A stretch of 64,000 bases of DNA from NCBI GenBank assembly GCA_022661535.1, contig JAKULF010000015.1:248001-312000 (forward strand). Reading direction: 5' to 3'. This DNA comes from Eutypa lata. Lineage: Eukaryota > Ascomycota > Sordariomycetes > Xylariales > Diatrypaceae. The position numbers and the translations under genes are program-made. Positions 33,761 to 45,877 of the stretch are shown one piece after another. The notes under the pieces were generated by a model. That model saw nothing but the letters and a program-made list of their open reading frames with translations. It was not told the origin of the DNA and searched no databases. The stretch's first letter is position 1, and each line of letters begins with the position of its first letter.

Positions 33761-36700
33761 GCAGCAATTAAGCAATGGTAATGGCATCTGATTCTATTTC
33801 TGAATGACCGCAACAACGGCATTCACATACTCTTGAAACCTCAGTCTGTGACATGTGATTGAGTCGATTCATGGATACATAAATCTTGTCTGGCATTCCA
33901 GGATCTCTTTTACAACAAGTTTTCTTATACCAATCATGATATGGACTGTTTAATATATGGACTGTTTAATATTCACTCACTGTAATAACACACACCATCT
34001 TTGACGATCTCATGATGCTAGAACCGATTCTAGGGGTAAGAGTTAGTACACCTAAAGAAACCCTAACCGTCACGTGAAATATCTATAGTACGAGAATAAG
34101 GAGCATGGCAGTTGATGTTTACGCTTTCCCGTTAAGGATCAACAGCTGGAGAGTAATGAGTGTTATGAATGGTCTTGATTTAACAGCTTTGGACAAGCCG
34201 TCCATGCTCTGAAGTCCCAGTGCTCTTGTTCAAGCTCTGAAAGTGAAACTACATAAGGTCTTAATGGTACTCGGGGAAATAGGAGGTCGGCTCACCGTTG
34301 TTGTGCCTAATACTCGACGGTGATATAATATGAACAGGGTAGCAGCATAATAGTATGAAAGCGTACGTGTGAATATACATACATATACGTACATGGACTA
34401 GCTCAGTTGGATTGGCCGGCCGGATGGCTGTCCAGGGGTAAGAGTTTCACTGCAGATCTCTGCATGATCGACAGAAGTTTTAAATCCAAGCAGCCAAGTG
34501 AGCATTATATGCGCGGACAATACAATACATATGGGGAAGTATGCGAGGGGTAAACATTTGCTACATAGTTACATAGTTAGGTGATGATGAGAAGACGGAG
34601 AGAAGAGAAGAGAAGAGTCAGACCATCGCATGGCTCCGATGAAGAATGGTCATACTCCGTTTCGTTAGTTTCGCGGCCGCTGCCGAAGACTTAACAGAAC
34701 ATCTTGTTTGGTGTTAGCGAAAGCCGCCGCCCTGCAGTGAAAGCGGCCCAGTAACTAGAATTAGCTGACGGCCTTGCATACGAACCCTGCAGACCATGTG
34801 CATGGTAGGCTGGGGGAAGGAAGGTAGGTAATTAGTTAGCCACATACTACATAACTATGCAATAAGACTTCGAAGAGCTCTGTTGCATTAGCTGGATTGT
34901 ACGTACGTACGTACATACATAAATCTTCACTTTACTCACACTGGAAATACTGGTGTTTCTTGAACCCGTGCCGAGGGATTCTCGGTCGACGAAGCTATAA
35001 TGGTGAAATGGTAATTTATTTACTAATTAATAATTATTCCCGTCTTACCTTCGGTAATATATTGCGAGCTCTTTTTGTGCGGTTCATCTTTGCTTAACTT
35101 GGCTGCATATTTGAAAGTCGGGAAGTTAGCTTCGGACTACCTAACGTACGTACCTCTGTCGGTATTCCAAACGGGAAGAACGCCGTCAAGGCTCGGGATC
35201 TAGAATTCTTTTAATAGCACCTAAGAGGAATCAGCCAATACCTTTGTAATAAATGTATGGTTGAGAGCGGTGTGCTATGCGGCTGAAGAGATGCTGGGTG
35301 GTACCTACACAATGGAGTCTTTGCTCTGGCCTCCTATGTAAGTTGGTGAGACTCAATACACTTGATGAGAACATGGAAGTATGTAGGTACGTGGTATATA
35401 CATACCTACTCATAACTCTAGGAGCTGAGCTAACTGGCGGGCATGTTGAGAAAGCTAGTAAAGGGTTTTCACTTATCTCGAGGATAATACGTCCATAGTT
35501 AAAAGGGCTTAGAGCCGAAGCTCCTCTCATTGTTCATACATAATTCCCAAACTATATACTTACATATCACTAGTTTACTGTGTGCCGTGTTGGGGTGAAT
35601 ATGAGACTTCTTGATTGGATGTGATTTTCTCAACTATGACATATGTAGTCACGAGTCATGCAAAGTACTACGTAGGGGGCTTCACAGGAAGCATAGCCCG
35701 GCTACCCGTGCTTCGATAATAATCCAATCCTTCTATAGCAAAGTTATTAGCCTTAATTATGTAGTTGAAGTAGGAACACTCGTGTATTAGACCTGCAATA
35801 TATACTGCGTCCGAGTCTGCCAATGATAGAAGCATCAAACGCCGGACTAGTTGGTTCAAGCTAGTCTCTTCCGATATATGCCGATTCTATTACCTAAGTC
35901 TTCCTACATAGATGATCTTATAGGGTACCATACTCGCGATTCTGAACCGATGAGATTAGTAATGTAGGTGTTTTCTCATCACCAACATGTCAGCACAGGC
36001 ACAGGTCCAGCCAGATAGTCTAGTAGAAGGCGGAGACGGGAGACTTGTCTTGGCTTTCCTGGGGGTGCCGGGGGTCGGAAGTCGAGGATCTGGAGATATA
36101 AAGTGAGTGGGTACTCGGTGCCTTATTACATTGGAGAACGAGCAAAGCCTTGCAACATTTGAAGTTCGCAACTTCCAAGTTATAATATGTAGCTTATGAT
36201 GTTGGGGTATGGTGGTAAGATGGCCTAAATACGTTTTTTCTTATTGGGTAAGCTGGCCCTGAAAATTCAAACCTGGGGAAATCTGATGTGACAATACAAC
36301 GCAAATGATCTACGCTGTCGTTATAACTACAGCATACCTACTTACATACAACTATGTGTTGGTAACTATATATAAATTCGAAATCCTGCTGACCAACAGA
36401 AAGGGGTAATCCTACATTGTATGTGTATATGTAGTTACATCTTGGCACATATATAATCATAATATAACTACATATACATACCTGTATGTATGAAGTATGC
36501 GTAGTTACATACAGACGTCTACATAAGTAGTACTGTGTGTACAATACCTAGGTAACTGGGTAGTAATATGCAGCTAGCAGCCTATACTAACCGCATTGAA
36601 TAATAACAGGGGCGATCTGCTTGCCCTACTAGGTAAACCTGGTATGTACAGTACCTACCTAGGTAGCTAACATCTCATGAATACCTCTTATCTTTCGGTA

Positions 36701-38163
36701 AGTTCTGAATGGATTTTAAACCTCTCGAGGCCTATTTATCTCTTTATGAAGACTTAATGACATGTGGATAATCTCTACGCTTAAAATAAATTTAAAGTTT
36801 CTCTTGGCTAGTTACTAATAATTAGTTGTTAGAAATAAAGGAGACTAACGAAAGTGAAGATGAAGACACATTCAAGGTGTGCGTAGTTACACGTACATAC
36901 ATTATGCTGTGAAGCCTGTACACAGACAGAACATTCCTCTCAAGAACACGCCTGCACAAGTAGATCTCGGTAGCCGGGGTTCTCTCTCGTTTCGTTTCCC
37001 GCCAGATCCTCCTATGCCCGGCTATGTCTCAATTGAGGAGACAAGTAACTTCGCTTACCTAGAACGAATCACAGGAAGATTGAATTAAGCCGTCACAATC
37101 CATACATGACTTTGGTTGGCTGCTCGGCTTAAACTAAACGCGGGTATCTTCTCCTTGGGAGCAACTCGGGTGAGAGAAAATTAGAAGAAAAGAGAAGAAA
37201 AGAAAAAAAAAGGCCTCTGAACAAGAATCCGACCACCGACCAATAATGAGGCCATGTCACCATGCCACCATGTTACCAGCAGCAGCAGCACCACCACCAC
37301 CACCACCACCACCACATTCGTCTTAACCACCTTCTTGATTCTTCGCTAGTCATTGTAGTCGATTGTTTGAAAAGCTTCGAGAACGTTACTTCTTTCTTCG
37401 TGAGCCAAACATATGTCCCCATTCCCATATCTGTGTGGCTCCTTTTGGCCTAACGAGAAGATCTCGAGCCTCACGCCCCCCGACCCCTCACGCATGGCAA
37501 TAATTCCCCGACTAGACTCCCTGCCCTTGTCCTATAGGTCAAGCATCCAACTTTAGTAAGAGCCCGACCCATTTAGGTAGTCAGCTGCCACCTTCATCAC
37601 AACCAACTCTTAGATAGGATATGCTCGTCTCTCGTTCGCCTCACACCGCATCGTACACCCTGCCCTGTTCATTCTTTCGGATCGGAACATTCATACGTTG
37701 TTGATATTGCCGAGCTTGGGGTGTCTTTTGGAGCGTCTTCTTCTTCTCACCATAATACCCTTCACGAGGGCTGCTTGTATTGGTGACAACCGTATCTAAA
37801 ACGAACGCTGTGTACCTTAATGTGGCTGGCCAATCTGACATAACGGCGGACAAATCCACTGGCAGGTCAACCTTACGATATATCCTCTATCCGTCAACGG
37901 AGTTTCCAAACTTCCCAACTGTTGTCGCCCCCGGGTGCCAACTTGGGACGGACTAGACTCCCTAATCCAGTAGTAGAGAAGCCAAATAAAGCGACTGTAC
38001 GATATTGAAAATCTGACTTGTCCGAGAAGTTCATCTCCAAAACCACTCTCGGCAATTCCAAATTGTGGGACGTCTTTCGCCAATCCCTGCCTTAATTGCC
38101 AGCATAGTCGATCCTATGGGAACTGTTGCTTTTGTCAAAGAAAACGCAGATTATTCCGCTAGC

Positions 38164-38197
38164 TGGGACTCAATAACAGTTGGGACTCAATAACAGT
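38164..38197. repeat. 17-bp perfect tandem duplication
   Basis: Two adjacent copies of TGGGACTCAATAACAGT about 1 kb upstream of the 746-aa gene. Confidence 0.9.
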
Positions 38198-39208
38198 CGA
38201 GACACCACCACCTAAACCAGTCTGACGAGACAAGGAATCTGACCACGGATTATCTACTTCATCCACTGTCATAGGTTGAAAAAGGAACACTGCCTAGAAC
38301 ACTACCTACCTACATAAAGGTAATTCCCAGGTATTCCGCACAGCACGTTTCTGGGTACATCACATAACTATCACCTGGGCAAACCTGGGCGTAGTACCTA
38401 GGTAGTTATATATCTGAGTGTAATATACCTTGGGTGCATATCCACAAACATATCCGCGGCGCCTTGTTTCCCCACAGTACCAGATTCTTGGGTCGTCATC
38501 GAATCATTTGACTCTCGAACCTCCCTGCTGCTTTCTTCGTCCTGTCCAATTCTTATTATTATCGGTGGCGGCGCACAAAGCTTCTCTAGATTATCGTGAA
38601 TTGTTTACGTAGGCCTGCCTCACTCACGCTTTTTTTGTTGTTTTGTGTTTCAAGTGATCAGATCCCGTTTGGAATCCGTCCAACCTCATTCTTCCTTCGA
38701 TCCCTTAACCGTCCAAACTTGGAAGTAAGAGGAACGACTAACCTCTGACTGAGCCTATGGTTTCTATGCAATATCATCATCACGTCGATAGAAGCGGTCT
38801 GGCCTTTTGTAGGAGCACAAGGCCACAATAACCAAACGGCTGGCAGTACTACCTTACGTCTACTACTGCCTTCAACAAACAGCTACGCCCTCTCCAATTT
38901 CACGTTACTCAACTCGGAAAAAACGCGATCATGTCACATTTCCCGACCTGAACCACCAAACATCCCCTCACCTACACTCAACTGCTCTTTTTCAAACCCA
39001 TTCTCTACCCTGTCTATCTGGTTTCTTGGAAGTCTGGCTTTTTTTCAGCTTGCCGGGTGAAAATAAATATAACCACGTGAGGTTGAGAAGGAAAGACAAA
39101 AAAAGATAGACCAGACCAGACGTACTCTTCTCACATCATCTCTGCAGTCAGTGGCTTGGATCCCGAGTAATCCAACCCCGTACGTAATCGATAGTTTAGT
39201 TTACGTAG

Positions 39209-41449
39209 ATGGGTACAGAGTTGGGTACCCACTACCCACCACCAGTGCTGAAACGCCTTGGACCATGGCCCGCTGCCGCCGCCGTCGCCGCCGCTTGCCT
39301 CTTACCCGGCCTACCACTACTGGAAGAGCCTCAGCAGCAGCAGCAGCAGATCGAACGCGGTGGGATGATGGCCTTGGATCTGGACTTGGACGCCGACATG
39401 ACCCTATCCGCCCCGTCGTCTCCACACAATCACCGCGCGCGGGCGCTGCTAACGCACAGCAAGTCTCGGTCTAGACGTGGGTCGCGGTCGTGCCCGACGT
39501 CGCCGACGAACGCCGTGGGGCTGAGAAAAGCGACGGCGGCTTCTGCGAGGAAAACGAGGAGGGCACCGCCGTCTCCGCGTCCGCGTCCGCTGCAGCCACA
39601 GTCTCAGTTTCAGTCACAGTCCCCCTCGTCTGCGCCCTCTCAGGATCAGCAGTCTCTGAACGACAGTTCCGTCGTCTCTTCGAGGCGGAAACCGTCGCCT
39701 CGAAGCTGTGGTGGTAGCGGTAGCGGTAGCGGTAGCGTTAGTGGTAATGGTGGCAGTGGTAGCGGCAGTGGGTCAGGTAGCGGTAGTAGAGGTGCTAGTC
39801 CGCAACAGCATGCGAGACCCATATTGTCCCCACCACCCGCAAGCGAGTGCATGAAGAAGAAGCCTATCTCTTCAAACTGGTTATCATGCACCACCACGGC
39901 CTACTACCCCTTCACAGGGGCGCCGATATCCGTGTCGTGCGGCGGCGGCGGCGGCGGCGTTGACGCAGAAGGGGGCTTCAAGATTGCCCCCAGCAACAGC
40001 AGCGCCTCATCCACGCCCTCCTCCACCTCCTCCTCCACCTTATCTCTGGTCTTCCGGCTGCAACCCCCACCCCCACCGCTCCCAAAACGGCCCCGAGCTC
40101 TCCACGACGTAGACGGACCCGGCACGGGCTCCCTGGCGTGCAAGAAGCGACGCCTGCGCCTCCAGCTGATCACGAGCCGCCTCTCGCAGCCGTACTCCCT
40201 CCCCGCAACACACATCCTGAACCGCGAGACGACGACGGCAACGACGACGGGCGGTAGTAGTGGCAACGGGAGCGGTAGCAGTGGCGGCGGCGGTGGTAGC
40301 GGGGGAAGTGGAAGTGGGACTGGTGGTAGAGGTGAAAACGGCATCGGCGGCGGCGGCGGCGTCCCCGCCCTGTCTAGGTTCCTGCGCCGTCTGCATGCCG
40401 TGCGTCGCGCGGGCCACCAGACCGCCCTCGTTCGTAAGGCGGCCATCTTGAATCGCGTGCGGATTGGGGTTAGGCAGGCTGCTGTGCAGAGGGGCCATGC
40501 CCAGTTGGCTGGTTTGGCCGCTAGGCATAATGCGTTGACGCATGGGCTGCTCGTCGTCACGGCGCCGGATAGTGCGGCGCGGTTCCCGGGTGGTGGTGGT
40601 CAACAGCAGCCGCAACAGCAGCAGCAAAATTATCATCAGCCGTATCCGGGCGTTGTGGGGGGACCCGTCGTGCCGAATGCTTGGAGACCACATACTACTA
40701 CTACTACTGCTGCTGCTGCTAATGGTAGTAGTAGTAGTGCCTTGCCGTCGACAGTGTCCCCGTTATCGCTGCCCCCTTCCCTGGCCTCAGCAGCCGTCCT
40801 ACCGCGCCCCCTCCTCCCCCCGGGTCTCCTTCCCCGAACATCTTCTCCGCCTTTATTCGGCGGCGGCAGCAGCAACAGCTGTGGCGGGGAGGAGAGGAAA
40901 GCCGTAAATACAGCAACGACTCCTCTCTGCCTACCAGCCGCCGCCACGCCACGACTCGACCCCGTCACCCACCCGCCCCCACGATCACCACCACCACCAC
41001 CACCACCACCGCCGGCGGAACAAGAACATGAGGCGCAAGACGAAAGCGAGATGCCCCCTACTCCTCCCCCTAAGAGCAGCATATGCGCACCCGTCCCAGG
41101 CGACAACGGAGACGAGGAAGAGGGCGCGTTCGCGTTCCCGGCGCCTGATCTCGATACGAGGTATGCGGATTTCTCGGACGATGACATGGATGATGTGTAT
41201 GCGGACTTTGGGGTCTTGTTTGGTGGTGGTGGTGGTGGTAGTGGTGGGTCGTCGTCATCTGATGATCGAAGTACTGGTGCTGGTGTTGGTGCGGGAGGTG
41301 GGAGTAGTGGTGGGGGAAGTGATGGACAAGACCAGGAACAGGGACAGGGACAGGGACAGGGACCAGGACAGGGGCAAGCGCAGGGGGATGAGGAGCATTT
41401 CTATGAGGAGTATCTTGATGAGTTGGATGGGATTCCTTGGGTTACTTGA
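39209..41449 (+). CDS. Large low-complexity protein with conserved fungal basic domain
   Basis: Intronless, 746 aa. The function is not known to me. A conserved-looking block, CKKRRLRLQLITSRLSQPYS and SLPATHILNRE (residues about 311-340), resumes as LVRKAAILNRVRIGVRQAA (about 407-425). Fungal proteins of this type usually have these parts close together; here a Gly/Ser run of about 45 residues separates them. An acidic stretch YADFSDDDMDDVYADFGVLF and the C-terminal EEYLDELDGIPWVT also look conserved. The rest is Gln, Ser, Gly, Pro and Ala runs from simple codon repeats. A nuclear location is suggested by basic clusters (SKSRSRRGSR, KKRRLRL). The true start may be MM at 39365 (MALDLDLDADMTLSAPSSP), since the first 52 residues look like leader sequence. 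Confidence 0.8.
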   Translation: MGTELGTHYPPPVLKRLGPWPAAAAVAAACLLPGLPLLEEPQQQQQQIERGGMMALDLDLDADMTLSAPSSPHNHRARALLTHSKSRSRRGSRSCPTSPTNAVGLRKATAASARKTRRAPPSPRPRPLQPQSQFQSQSPSSAPSQDQQSLNDSSVVSSRRKPSPRSCGGSGSGSGSVSGNGGSGSGSGSGSGSRGASPQQHARPILSPPPASECMKKKPISSNWLSCTTTAYYPFTGAPISVSCGGGGGGVDAEGGFKIAPSNSSASSTPSSTSSSTLSLVFRLQPPPPPLPKRPRALHDVDGPGTGSLACKKRRLRLQLITSRLSQPYSLPATHILNRETTTATTTGGSSGNGSGSSGGGGGSGGSGSGTGGRGENGIGGGGGVPALSRFLRRLHAVRRAGHQTALVRKAAILNRVRIGVRQAAVQRGHAQLAGLAARHNALTHGLLVVTAPDSAARFPGGGGQQQPQQQQQNYHQPYPGVVGGPVVPNAWRPHTTTTTAAAANGSSSSALPSTVSPLSLPPSLASAAVLPRPLLPPGLLPRTSSPPLFGGGSSNSCGGEERKAVNTATTPLCLPAAATPRLDPVTHPPPRSPPPPPPPPPAEQEHEAQDESEMPPTPPPKSSICAPVPGDNGDEEEGAFAFPAPDLDTRYADFSDDDMDDVYADFGVLFGGGGGGSGGSSSSDDRSTGAGVGAGGGSSGGGSDGQDQEQGQGQGQGPGQGQAQGDEEHFYEEYLDELDGIPWVT

Positions 41450-42296
41450 TGGGGTGGGTAGGTCGGTAGGTAGGTTTTGCTATGTTGGGTTGGCGAGGCA
41501 AAGGGAACGGGAACGGGAAAGGGTACCTACGTAGGGACTTACTTGTATTAGGATGGGAATATGCTATGTTAGGTCAAGGCAGGTCAAGGCAGGTCAGGCA
41601 GGCTAGGTAAGAGTAAGGTCACGGTCGATGGGCTTGGGAACAAAAATCATATATGTACCTAGATAGGTAGGTACATAAGATATGGACTTTGTTGGATGCA
41701 TCATATAGGCAACTAGTGAGCGAGCAAATAAGCAAGCAAGCGAGGGATCAACGCGAAATTCTCATATATTTATTGGTTCATCTAGGTATGTATGATGTAG
41801 CTTTGATGGGATGGGATGTTATGTTCAATCACGATGTGGTTCGAACGATGGCTTCCTTGGAGCTACGGAGGCGACAGTAATGTAAACGGCGCGCGACTCT
41901 TTCCTTCCCTGCATGCATGTATGAGTACTAGCTAAGTACTGGACCGGCCTATGCTAGAGATGGCCTCGTGGCATCAGGTATGTAGGTAGATAGCAATCCT
42001 CCCTGCAGCTAAGAAGGTTAGAGCACATATATGTATGCGCTTTGCGGGCGTGAGACGACGTCGACACGTCCGCCCCTGACATGCTCACTCGAATGCCTGC
42101 TTCCGTACCTTACCTCACAGACCTAAGTCAGCCCTCTAGCTACTTATGTATGTAGAACAGAGGCATCGGCCTACCTATGTATATACAAATATCCAAAGCC
42201 AAGGTCTCGAATAGGGGTATACTAGCCAGCTAGATAGGCACATATGAACAAACGCATAACACACTCCCCCTTTCTCTTAACTCAGCTCAGTTCAGC
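41450..42296. other. Convergent intergenic spacer
   Basis: 3' flanks of two converging genes. Holds short TAGG/GTAGG runs and an imperfect CAAGGCAGGT triplication at about 41573-41605. No gene. Confidence 0.6.
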
Positions 42297-42914
42297 TCAG
42301 CACACCACACCCAACTTCCCCGCCCGATCCCGCGCAATATCCACCATAGCGCGTATGATCTCCCGCTCCTCAGCGACCACATCGCCCCGCGCGATGCGTC
42401 TCCGGGCGTCTTCTGCGATCGCCTCTCGTCCCCGCCCGTTGACGAATACCACGTACCGCAGGCCTGGGAAGCGGGCTTCGTATTCTGCGTTGAGGAGGGC
42501 TAGGTCGTCTGTCTGCGATGGTGTTGTTGCCGGGCTGGGGTTGGTGCTGTTGTTGAGCTGCGCTTGCTCTGCTCGGCTCTGCGCACTCGTTACTTTTTTT
42601 GCTCCGAGGCGCGGGTGTGAACCTAGGATTGCGTAGAGGGTGGGGTTGTGGGATGGTTGTGATGGTGATGTGGAGGAAGAAGGCGATGAGGTGAGGGTTA
42701 GGAGGAGCGCGCCGATGTGCTCGATTAGGGTTGCGTAGGTGAATGAGTTGCCGTGTGACGGTTTGGAGAGTTCGTCTCGGATCGATGGGATGGAGAGGGC
42801 GTGGAGCTCAGGCGAGGGCTCGAAGAGCGTGTCGAGAATCGACTTGAGAGTGTCGTCGTCGGTGGCTGCGGAGAGCGATTCGATCGGCGGGAGGGTTGGT
42901 GGTGAGGATGCCAT
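42297..42914 (-). CDS. OHCU decarboxylase (purine/urate catabolism)
   Basis: Decarboxylates 2-oxo-4-hydroxy-4-carboxy-5-ureidoimidazoline to S-allantoin, the step after urate oxidase and HIU hydrolase. Intronless, 205 aa. Family features are the helical N-terminus (LKSILDTLFEPSPELHAL), SFTYATLIEHIGALLL, then LGSHPRLGAKK with the active-site His-Pro (H100), SRAEQ, and LALLNAEYEARFPGLRYVVFVNGRGR, ending in a helix (EEREIIRAMVDIARDRAGKL). Compared with bacterial enzymes (about 165 aa) it has extra Ser/Pro and Asn/Thr-rich loops around residues 75-92 and 119-135. The C-terminus is KLGVVC, not a peroxisomal SKL-type signal. It is divergent from Prp19 with 871 bp between the start codons. Confidence 0.92.
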   Translation of the reverse strand: MASSPPTLPPIESLSAATDDDTLKSILDTLFEPSPELHALSIPSIRDELSKPSHGNSFTYATLIEHIGALLLTLTSSPSSSTSPSQPSHNPTLYAILGSHPRLGAKKVTSAQSRAEQAQLNNSTNPSPATTPSQTDDLALLNAEYEARFPGLRYVVFVNGRGREAIAEDARRRIARGDVVAEEREIIRAMVDIARDRAGKLGVVC

Positions 42915-43785
42915 CTTGATCGTAACGACCTGCTGTCAAGAATACACACAGCTATGAGAATGGTTAAGTAGGTAGGCAGGTAGGCAGGTAGAACCCGAAT
43001 AGTTAGCAAATCATTTGTGAAAGCAGCCTTTGCTGTTATTGAAGCATTTTTGAAAATCAGGTCGAAAGCCCCAGCTTCCGGTACCGCATCGCCTATCGCC
43101 GGGTCCCGTTAAGGCAACTAAATCATTACCTAGGTAGGTAGTAGGGGGCACTCTTCTCTAGAGCACTTGAGATACTCTGGCGGATATCAAACAGTTTCTT
43201 GATTCAATCACTAGTGTCCTTCTTAACGGCGGCTAAATGACTTGACTCCACGAGCATAGAAATTGTCATCTCCTAGAGGTAAAGCAATACTCCGATGTCG
43301 ATGTTAAAAGGGACGACAAAATATACTGAAATCGTTGCCCGGGCCAAGGATAGAGGGCCACGGTGTGGTGGGTTCTCCAGCTCTATCCGCTATCTGCAGC
43401 TGTGGACACTTGATTCGGGTCTTCTTTGCATCATTTTGCATGGACTGGTGCTCTACATGTACCTACATACAAGTATGTATATATCTACATAGGTATCTAC
43501 CTAGCACTAGAGCTCCAGTCCAGCGCTACAGCAAGCTAAAGCTAGCGAGTAAGGCTCCGCGAGGCTGGGGAAGCTTTTGTTGACCTTCGAAATTTCAATC
43601 CGTAGTTTCATGCATCGACGAATAATTTGATCATTACCTGCCTATACTCTTGAGACGGCACACATTGCGCCGGAGTAACGAAATTCCATTTAGGACTATC
43701 CGACCACCTTCGTAATTATAGTCCGTCTATTTAGGGATATATTGCATTGGAATCATCACGCTTTGAATTAGCATACACCTCTACG
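42915..43785. promoter_or_regulatory. Divergent promoter region, OHCU decarboxylase / Prp19
   Basis: The 871 bp between two start codons must serve both genes. It contains a TACCTAGGTA palindrome at 43127 and several TAGG runs. No TATA box is clear on the Prp19 side. Confidence 0.5.
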
Positions 43786-45506
43786 ATGTTGTGCGCAAGT
43801 GAGTAACGTCATGCATGCGCCTATCTAGATATCAATTGCTCGTGTATTTATCTCGATTCTAACGTTGTTTATTACTTAGTATCCGGTGAACCACCCCAGG
43901 AGCCTGTGGTCTCTAAGTTATCAGGTATGTCTTGTCATAAATACCATCCGAGCTCAGACAGTTCTCCCAGCTAACCGATGCACCCTTTCTAGGCGCCGTT
44001 TTCGAGAAGCGTCTGATCGAGAAGTACATCGAAGAGAACGGCAAAGACCCAGTCACGGGCGACGATTTATCCCCCGAAGATCTCATCGTCGTAAAGTCTT
44101 CTCGTGTCGTCCGACCTCGGCCACCTACCTTGACCTCCATCCCTGCCCTTCTCACCACTTTCCAAAACGAGTGGGACGCGCTCGCGCTCGAGACGTACAA
44201 CCTGAAGGAACAGCTTACGCGCACACGGGAAGAGCTCGCGACCTCCCTCTATCAACATGATGCTGCGGTACGCGTCATTGCTAGACTGACGAAGGAGCGC
44301 GACGAGGCTAGAGATGCGTTGTCAAAGGTGACGGTCTCGGCGGGTGGTCCGAGCAATGACGATGCTATGGCGATTGACTCGGAGGGACTACCTGAGGAAT
44401 TAGCTGTCAAGGTGGATGAGACACAAGCACAGTACGTTTTAACTAACATGTCTTATGAAGCTTTGAGAACTTGAACTGACAACATATTTTTAGACTATCT
44501 AAGAGCCGGAAGAAGCGACCTATCCCGGAAGGATGGGCGACTACACAAGATATCTCGGATTTCCAAGTTGGAACTTCGAATGCCCTTCCAGTACCCCAAA
44601 CTACGACACTTACTGTCCAAGGCGGATACGCTGCGGTTGCTGGCTTAGAAGGCAATGTGGCTATTTACTCGGTCGAGGGGGATAAGTTGGAGCGCGAGCT
44701 GAATATCGAGGAACCCGTAACTGGCGCTACGTGGGCTGGTTCTAAGGTCATATTCGCTACAGCCAAGGGATCAGTGAAGATCTTTGATAGTGGAAAGGAG
44801 GTAGCCTCTTTTTCGGACCATGCAGGTCCCGTTACTGGTCTCTCTGTACACCCGAGCAATGATATCTTGGCAACAGTTGGTTCTGACAAGAGCTTTGTCT
44901 TTTATGACCTCGTCAATTTACAGCGCGCCACGCGCGTCTACACCAATTCTGGTAAGTTCTCTGGATGAAATACGTGTGTGTGAGAATGAACAGCATGCTA
45001 AGAAAACGATCAACAAAACAGCCTTGACGACCTGCGCATTCCACCCGGACGGCCACATCTTCGCGGTCGGCACGAGCGGCGGCGAGATCAAGCTGCTGAT
45101 GGCGAAGACGGGCGAGGAGGCCAAGTCGTTCTCGCTGGGGGCGCCGGTGCAGGCGATCGAGTTCTCGGAGAACGGGTACTGGTTCGCGGCGACGGCCAAG
45201 GGCCAGACGACGGTGACGATCCTCGACCTGCGGAAGGACGGCGACGCGGCCGCCAAGGTCAAGGTCCTCGACATCGGCAGCGTGGTCCAGAGCCTCGCCT
45301 GGGACTACTCCCAGCAGTTCCTGGCCACGGCCGGCGCCGACGGCGTCACCGTCCAGCACTACGTCAAGAGCTCCAAGAAGTGGACCGAGCTGGTCAGGGC
45401 CGGGGTCAGCGGCGCCGCTATCAGCGTCAAGTGGGGGGAGAATGCCTCGAAGTTGCTTGCCGTTAATAGGGAGGGTGTGGTTAGTATCTTGTCGCCCTCG
45501 GCATAG
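43786..45506 (+). CDS. prp19: Pre-mRNA-processing factor 19 (U-box E3 ligase of the spliceosome)
   Basis: Core of the Prp19/NineTeen complex, a ubiquitin ligase that activates the spliceosome. Five exons, 43786-43798, 43880-43924, 43993-44431, 44494-44951 and 45022-45506, give 479 aa. The first exon has only 13 coding bases (MLCA plus one base). The U-box is MLCAISGEPPQEPVVS...FEKRLIEKYI...DPVTGDDL (residues 1-55). A Leu-rich coiled coil follows (about 75-130, ALLTTFQNEWDALALETYNL). The WD40 propeller runs from about 190 to the end (VAIYSVEGDKL, GPVTGLSVHPSNDILATVGSD, LTTCAFHPDGHIFAVGTSGG, VQSLAWDYSQQFLATAGADG). Length and domain order are normal. The last exon is GC-rich relative to the others. 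Confidence 0.97.
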
Positions 45507-45877
45507 TTACTACTGAGAGAGGGAAGAGAGAGAGAAGTCTGGAGAGTACTTCAGTACTGGGCTATAGAATTTGAGGCAAGAAGGGTGGGCAAGCAAATGA
45601 TATGATGAAGATCTCGCATGTATAAAGGTCGGGGAAAAAAGATCAAGCGATAGCCCGGGAATTATAGTTGACTTGGGTGTATAATATTATAGTGAATGTT
45701 ACTATTCCGCCTGTTTAAAACAGAGACTGGCTGCTGCTTTTCACGAGCCCTGTGTGCCTGCGTGCCTGTCTACCTACCTAAGGTACTTCACAGATGTATA
45801 TTAATATGAAATACAGGTAGCTTTCCCACTTCTGTTCATCAACGGGGCCTGACCGAATTTCTTCTATTTAAACGCGG
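45507..45877. other. Convergent intergenic spacer
   Basis: 3' ends of Prp19 and the small membrane protein gene face each other. Only AT-rich flank and short repeats are seen. Confidence 0.6.

Larger units (their letters stand above)
32754..39208. other. Gene-poor intergenic region of 6.5 kb
   Basis: Contains the phosphatase promoter, a diverged repeat pair near 33451-33760, a 14-bp duplicated stretch near 33945-33972, three TACCTAGGTA palindromes (36545, 36656, 38395), a CAG/CAC codon-like run at 37277-37315 and a 17-bp tandem duplication at 38164-38197. The C/T-rich DNA at about 38600-39150 is probably promoter and leader of the next gene. No convincing coding exons. Confidence 0.5.

Noticed and set aside
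34390..34490. tRNA-like A box (TAGCTCAGTTGG) followed by GTTTTAAATCC
   Set aside because: D-stem and anticodon stem cannot be paired and the B box deviates at key bases; probably chance similarity.
37262..37453. 63-codon frame with Gln and His runs
   Set aside because: Product of a CAG/CAC simple repeat with no coding continuation on either side.
37641..38083. Two overlapping minus-strand frames with protein-like pieces
   Set aside because: No recognisable family, no workable junction between them and no sign of a start region; left as intergenic.
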